From assembly GCF_041379945.2 (NCBI RefSeq), contig NZ_JBFTXJ020000009.1:105919-169918 (forward strand): a stretch of DNA of 64,000 bases, read 5' to 3'. The first letter of the stretch is position 1. Each line of letters opens with the position of its first letter. This stretch comes from Aneurinibacillus sp. REN35 (GTDB lineage: Bacteria; Bacillota; Bacilli; Aneurinibacillales; Aneurinibacillaceae). Of the stretch, positions 61,443 through 64,000 are shown piece by piece. Position numbers and translations under genes: made by a program. The notes beneath the pieces are model-generated. The model searched no databases. It was not told where the DNA came from and worked only from the letters and a program-made list of their open reading frames with translations.

Positions 61443-61569
61443 CGAGCTTCACCCCGTTATTTCCTTTGGCATACTTTTATCTTACCATTATCTATACGAT
61501 GAATTCATCTCCCATGTTTCACTAATTATTTACCCGTATTCTTGGGTGGTGCACTATAAATAAAAAAAT

Positions 61570-61600
61570 AAAGCAAGGCCGGATGATCGACGCTTGCTTT
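61570..61600 (-). terminator. Terminator after the thioredoxin-like gene
   Basis: 8-bp stem AAAGCAAG (61570-61577) with CTTGCTTT (61593-61600); T-run lies on the minus strand (61562-61568 A-run on plus). Confidence 0.75.
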
Positions 61601-61618
61601 ATAACTATGGCAGGCAGC

Positions 61619-61942
61619 TTACATGAGTAATTCATAATATTTTCTTATATCAGCTTCTAACTCATCCATTACTATAAAACGGGCCTTGCGCACAATTTCC
61701 TTCCCCTCTGCAAATAAAAGCACGACTGGGGCAGTAAATACCGAGAACCTTCCCGCCAGCTCAGGAATATCATCAATACGTGCGGCAGCACTTGTAATGC
61801 GAGGAAATTCCTTGAGCATCGCTTCGACTTTTGGAAGCACTGCATGACATACGCTGCAAGATTCCTGTGAGATGTATAAACAGCTCATCATAGTTGTAGA
61901 TAGAAAAGTATCGATTTCTTCAAGCGTTGTCAATTGCTGCAT
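61619..61942 (-). CDS. Thioredoxin-like protein (YtpP type)
   Basis: 107 residues with RBS AGAAGGATGGAG. Active site CSVC (SCSVCHAVLPKVEAML, about 28-43) and the cis-proline strand TAPVVLLFAEG are clear. No signal peptide, so cytoplasmic. YtpP-like proteins act in thiol redox balance. Upstream by 15 bases is the DinB gene. Confidence 0.9.
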   Translation of the reverse strand: MQQLTTLEEIDTFLSTTMMSCLYISQESCSVCHAVLPKVEAMLKEFPRITSAAARIDDIPELAGRFSVFTAPVVLLFAEGKEIVRKARFIVMDELEADIRKYYELLM

Positions 61943-61957
61943 ATCTACTCCATCCTT

Positions 61958-62446
61958 CTACGCTTGTGTCGTTTGCTGGCTCACTATCCGCTTCATGGCA
62001 TTAATATAGCCCGTATGTATTCCTTCATGATAAATGGCCATGTTCATCAACTCACCCGCAGTCTCCATCACAAGACCTGATCCCAAAGTAAATGGTTTTG
62101 GGAGAGCTGCATCTATTTGATTTGCTTCACATGCTTTGAAGCGATTCTCCTGGTCTTTGAGACGATCAATAATTTCTGCAAGGGACGGAGGCGTATCTGT
62201 CCAATCCCCTGGCTTTGTACCATTAGCAAAAAAAGTATCGTAATGATCCGGTACTTGATTGGAACCTGTAGGTGCCATAAATAAGAATTTTTCTGCTATA
62301 AGCAAAATATGACCAGCATGCCAGTGAATTGTATTATTGAAACCTTCAGGCTTCCTGCTAGCTTCCTCTGGCGTCAATTTTTCCAATGTGCTTACCAAAC
62401 GATTGCGTGCGATCAAAAACTGCTTCATAACAAGTTCATTCTTCAT
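61958..62446 (-). CDS. DinB family protein
   Basis: 162 residues from ATG 62446 behind AAAGGAGAGG. Metal-site histidines: NTIHWHAGHILLIAEKFLF (about 41-59) and NMAIYHEGIHTGYINAM near the C terminus. The fold is a four-helix bundle of the DinB/YfiT type. Members may be thiol S-transferases using bacillithiol; the substrate is unknown. Confidence 0.9.
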   Translation of the reverse strand: MKNELVMKQFLIARNRLVSTLEKLTPEEASRKPEGFNNTIHWHAGHILLIAEKFLFMAPTGSNQVPDHYDTFFANGTKPGDWTDTPPSLAEIIDRLKDQENRFKACEANQIDAALPKPFTLGSGLVMETAGELMNMAIYHEGIHTGYINAMKRIVSQQTTQA

Positions 62447-62483
62447 GTTTCCCTCTCCTTTCATGGTGTATTCAATTATTATT

Positions 62484-63281
62484 TTAGCACCCTTTCCAAT
62501 TTGGTGGACGCTTTTCTAAAAATGCGCAGATCCCTTCCGCAGCATCAGCCGCTGTAGCATTAAGACTCATCACTTCTGCAGCGTAAGAATAAGCAAGAGA
62601 TTGCGGCATATCTAACTGTTTGTAGAATGCTTGTTTGCCAATGCCCACAGTGAACGGGCTCGCCTGTGCGATCTTCATTGCCATCATCTTAACCTCTTCT
62701 TCTAACTGCTCTTCCGGTACAGCTTTATTAATTAGTCCGGCCATCACCGCTTCTTCAGCTGACAGTGCATCTCCTGTAAGCAGCATCTCCATCGCTTTTT
62801 TTCTTCCTACAGCGCGGGAAAGCGCTACCATTGGTGTGGAGCAGAATAAACCGATCTTAACTCCAGGTGTTGCGAAGCGAGTTGTCTCTGTCGCCACTGC
62901 CAGATCACATGTAGCAACCAATTGACAGCCGGCTGCGGTAGCGATGCCGTGGACTTGAGCAATGACGGGTTGTGGAATCGATTGTATAGTTTCCATTACT
63001 TTAGAGCATACATCAAATAGATGGCGGTAAAAACCAGCCTCCTGCTGAACCATCTCACCTAGATCATGTCCTGCACAAAAAGCCGGACCGCTTCCTTTCA
63101 AAATAACAACGGAAATTTCTTTTGTTTTCCCAATACTTTCAAAGCAATGAAGCAGTTCTTGTAAATGTTCAAGCGAGAGAGCATTACGCTTATTGGGACG
63201 ATTCATTGTTACGTGGGCTATAGAAGAACTAATTTCACATGTAATATGTTGATATTGTGCTGTCAGTATGTCTGTCATCAT
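62484..63281 (-). CDS. Enoyl-CoA hydratase/isomerase family protein
   Basis: 265 residues from ATG 63281 behind AAGGAGGAG. Crotonase-fold motifs: VTMNRPNKRNALS (about 26-38), AFCAGHDLGEM, IAQVHGIATAAGCQLVATCDLAVATETTRFATPGVKIGLF (oxyanion-hole region). The usual catalytic Glu pair is not obvious, so exact reaction (hydration, isomerisation or hydrolysis) is open. C terminus FLEKRPPNWKG is typical of this subgroup. Confidence 0.93.
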   Translation of the reverse strand: MMTDILTAQYQHITCEISSSIAHVTMNRPNKRNALSLEHLQELLHCFESIGKTKEISVVILKGSGPAFCAGHDLGEMVQQEAGFYRHLFDVCSKVMETIQSIPQPVIAQVHGIATAAGCQLVATCDLAVATETTRFATPGVKIGLFCSTPMVALSRAVGRKKAMEMLLTGDALSAEEAVMAGLINKAVPEEQLEEEVKMMAMKIAQASPFTVGIGKQAFYKQLDMPQSLAYSYAAEVMSLNATAADAAEGICAFLEKRPPNWKGC

Positions 63282-63468
63282 TTTCTCCTCCTTATTAAGC
63301 TCAAACAATTTGATTAAATAATTAAAATTTTTAACATTTTCATCATACCAGTTCTTTTTTTAAAATGATAGGTTATAATTGGAAGCGCATAAAAAGTGTT
63401 TGCATGAACTACGAAAAAATGTAAAGATAGTAAAGCAATTATTAATCCATCAAGGGAATGAGTACAAC

Positions 63469-63645
63469 ATGGCCAGAGAATCTTATACCAAAGTTTATAT
63501 GACAGAGGAAGAACGGAAAAAGCTGGAGCAATTCGCGGAGGCATTGGGCTGGACGTTTTCGGAATTCGAAATGCTTTTGACAAAGGAAGTTGAGCGCAAA
63601 AATAACGGAAAACCATTACGTCTTTGTTCCACCTCACTCAGTTAA
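63469..63645 (+). CDS. Small helical protein (58 aa)
   Basis: The frame opens at 63379, but AAGGGAA lies 12 bases before ATG 63469 (MARESYTKVYMTEEERKKLEQF). It contains a beta-strand then two helices, an arrangement like a ribbon-helix-helix or plasmid-type antitoxin, but this is not certain. No toxin gene is adjacent. It ends in a strong terminator. Confidence 0.6.
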   Translation: MARESYTKVYMTEEERKKLEQFAEALGWTFSEFEMLLTKEVERKNNGKPLRLCSTSLS

Positions 63646-63648
63646 ACA

Positions 63649-63690
63649 AAAAAAGCAATCTTCGTCTTAGGCAAGACAGATTGCTTTTTT
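63649..63690 (+). terminator. Terminator after the small helical protein
   Basis: 13-bp stem AAAAAAGCAATCT (63649-63661) with AGATTGCTTTTTT (63678-63690), 16-base loop. Confidence 0.9.
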
Positions 63691-63719
63691 TGTTCTCTAA
63701 AAATGATAACGATATGTGA

Positions 63720-63747
63720 AAAGGACCCCAAATATTTGGAGTCCTTT
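63720..63747 (-). terminator. Terminator of the tRNA cluster
   Basis: AAAGGAC-(C)CC (63720-63729) pairs with GG(A)GTCCTTT (63738-63747), with one mismatch and an AAATATTT loop; minus-strand T-tail. It lies 19 bases past the tRNA-Ile gene. Confidence 0.8.
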
Positions 63748-63765
63748 ATTACGCACACTATAAAA

Positions 63766-63839
<74 letters not shown>

Positions 63840-63840
63840 A

Positions 63841-63932
63841 TGGCGGAGAAGGAGGGATTCGAACCCTCGCACGGTTTAACCCGTCTACTCCCTTAGCAGG
63901 GGAGCCCCTTACAGCCTCTTGGGTACTTCTCC
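63841..63932 (-). tRNA. tRNA-Ser (GCT)
   Basis: The minus strand starts GGAGAAGTACCCAAGAGGC, has anticodon loop CTGCTAA (GCT), a long variable arm typical of serine tRNA, T-loop GTTCGAATC and encoded CCA. Confidence 0.96.
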
Positions 63933-63946
63933 ATTGTTTATATAAA

Positions 63947-64000
63947 TGGGGCGATCGATGGGAATCGAACCCACGAGTGTCGGAGCCACAATCCGATGCG
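63947..64000 (-). tRNA. tRNA-His (GTG), 3' part only
   Basis: The minus strand reads anticodon loop TTGTGGC (GTG), T-loop GTTCGATTCC and CGATCGCC-CCA end. The 5' half lies beyond the window. Confidence 0.9.

Noticed and set aside
63379..63468. Extended N terminus of the 58-aa protein
   Set aside because: No RBS at 63379; a plausible site lies only before 63469.

Overview
The window looks like a chromosomal segment of a Gram-positive member of the Bacillales, most like Paenibacillaceae such as Aneurinibacillus or Brevibacillus. This is an inference from strong AAGGAGG-type ribosome binding sites, frequent GTG and TTG starts, many U-tailed hairpin terminators, and Bacillus-type gene sets (ecsAB, kip/pxp, TelA/XpaC, KtrB-like, YihY, a yybP-ykoY riboswitch). 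No phage, insertion sequence, CRISPR array or classic defence island is visible.

Layout. 1-645 holds the start of a cation diffusion facilitator. 888-2673 is a compact three-gene sensory module: a small helical protein, a CarH-like cobalamin-binding protein and a PAS-like/STAS protein. 2701-4649 is ecsAB on the minus strand, followed by a small orphan gene and a broken EamA transporter remnant. 5705-11382 carries an RlmI-like methyltransferase, a YihY protein, a very large heparinase II/III-like enzyme without a signal peptide, and a DUF423 protein. 11444-18163 has an MFS transporter and the full 5-oxoproline operon (IclR regulator, pxpB, pxpC, pxpA, NRAMP-like transporter, DUF1445). 18362-19890 is a GNAT/carbon-nitrogen hydrolase pair.

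20024-27396 is a minus-strand run of eight genes: an unknown protein, a small lipoprotein-like Asp-rich protein, a glutathionylspermidine-synthase-like ATP-grasp enzyme, a DUF350 membrane protein, an ABC ATPase, a large anchored extracytoplasmic protein and two ABC-2 permeases. It is the best candidate here for an undescribed multi-gene system. 27531-36709 has a KtrB-type potassium channel, a polysaccharide deacetylase, an EamA transporter, small proteins, two secreted surface proteins, a DJ-1 protein, a LOG protein and a HesB-like protein.

36710-41365 is an overlapping acyltransferase, PAP2 and PEP-utilising enzyme operon. 41476-48697 has a dicarboxylate/amino acid symporter, a manganese riboswitch with two terminators ahead of terC, a CYTH protein, and a MarR/RND efflux pair. 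48776-57941 has a second DJ-1 protein, an ATP-binding regulator with ten exact-period 21-bp repeats, YbaK, an NHL/thioredoxin protein, a HAD phosphatase, an NSS transporter with its 35-residue small subunit, and a hybrid cluster protein behind an FNR-type promoter. 57627-63645 ends with a cupin, an RNase Z-like enzyme, a 3-methyladenine glycosylase, TelA, XpaC, a thioredoxin, DinB, enoyl-CoA hydratase and a small protein. Three tRNA genes (Ile, Ser, partial His), all minus strand, close the window.
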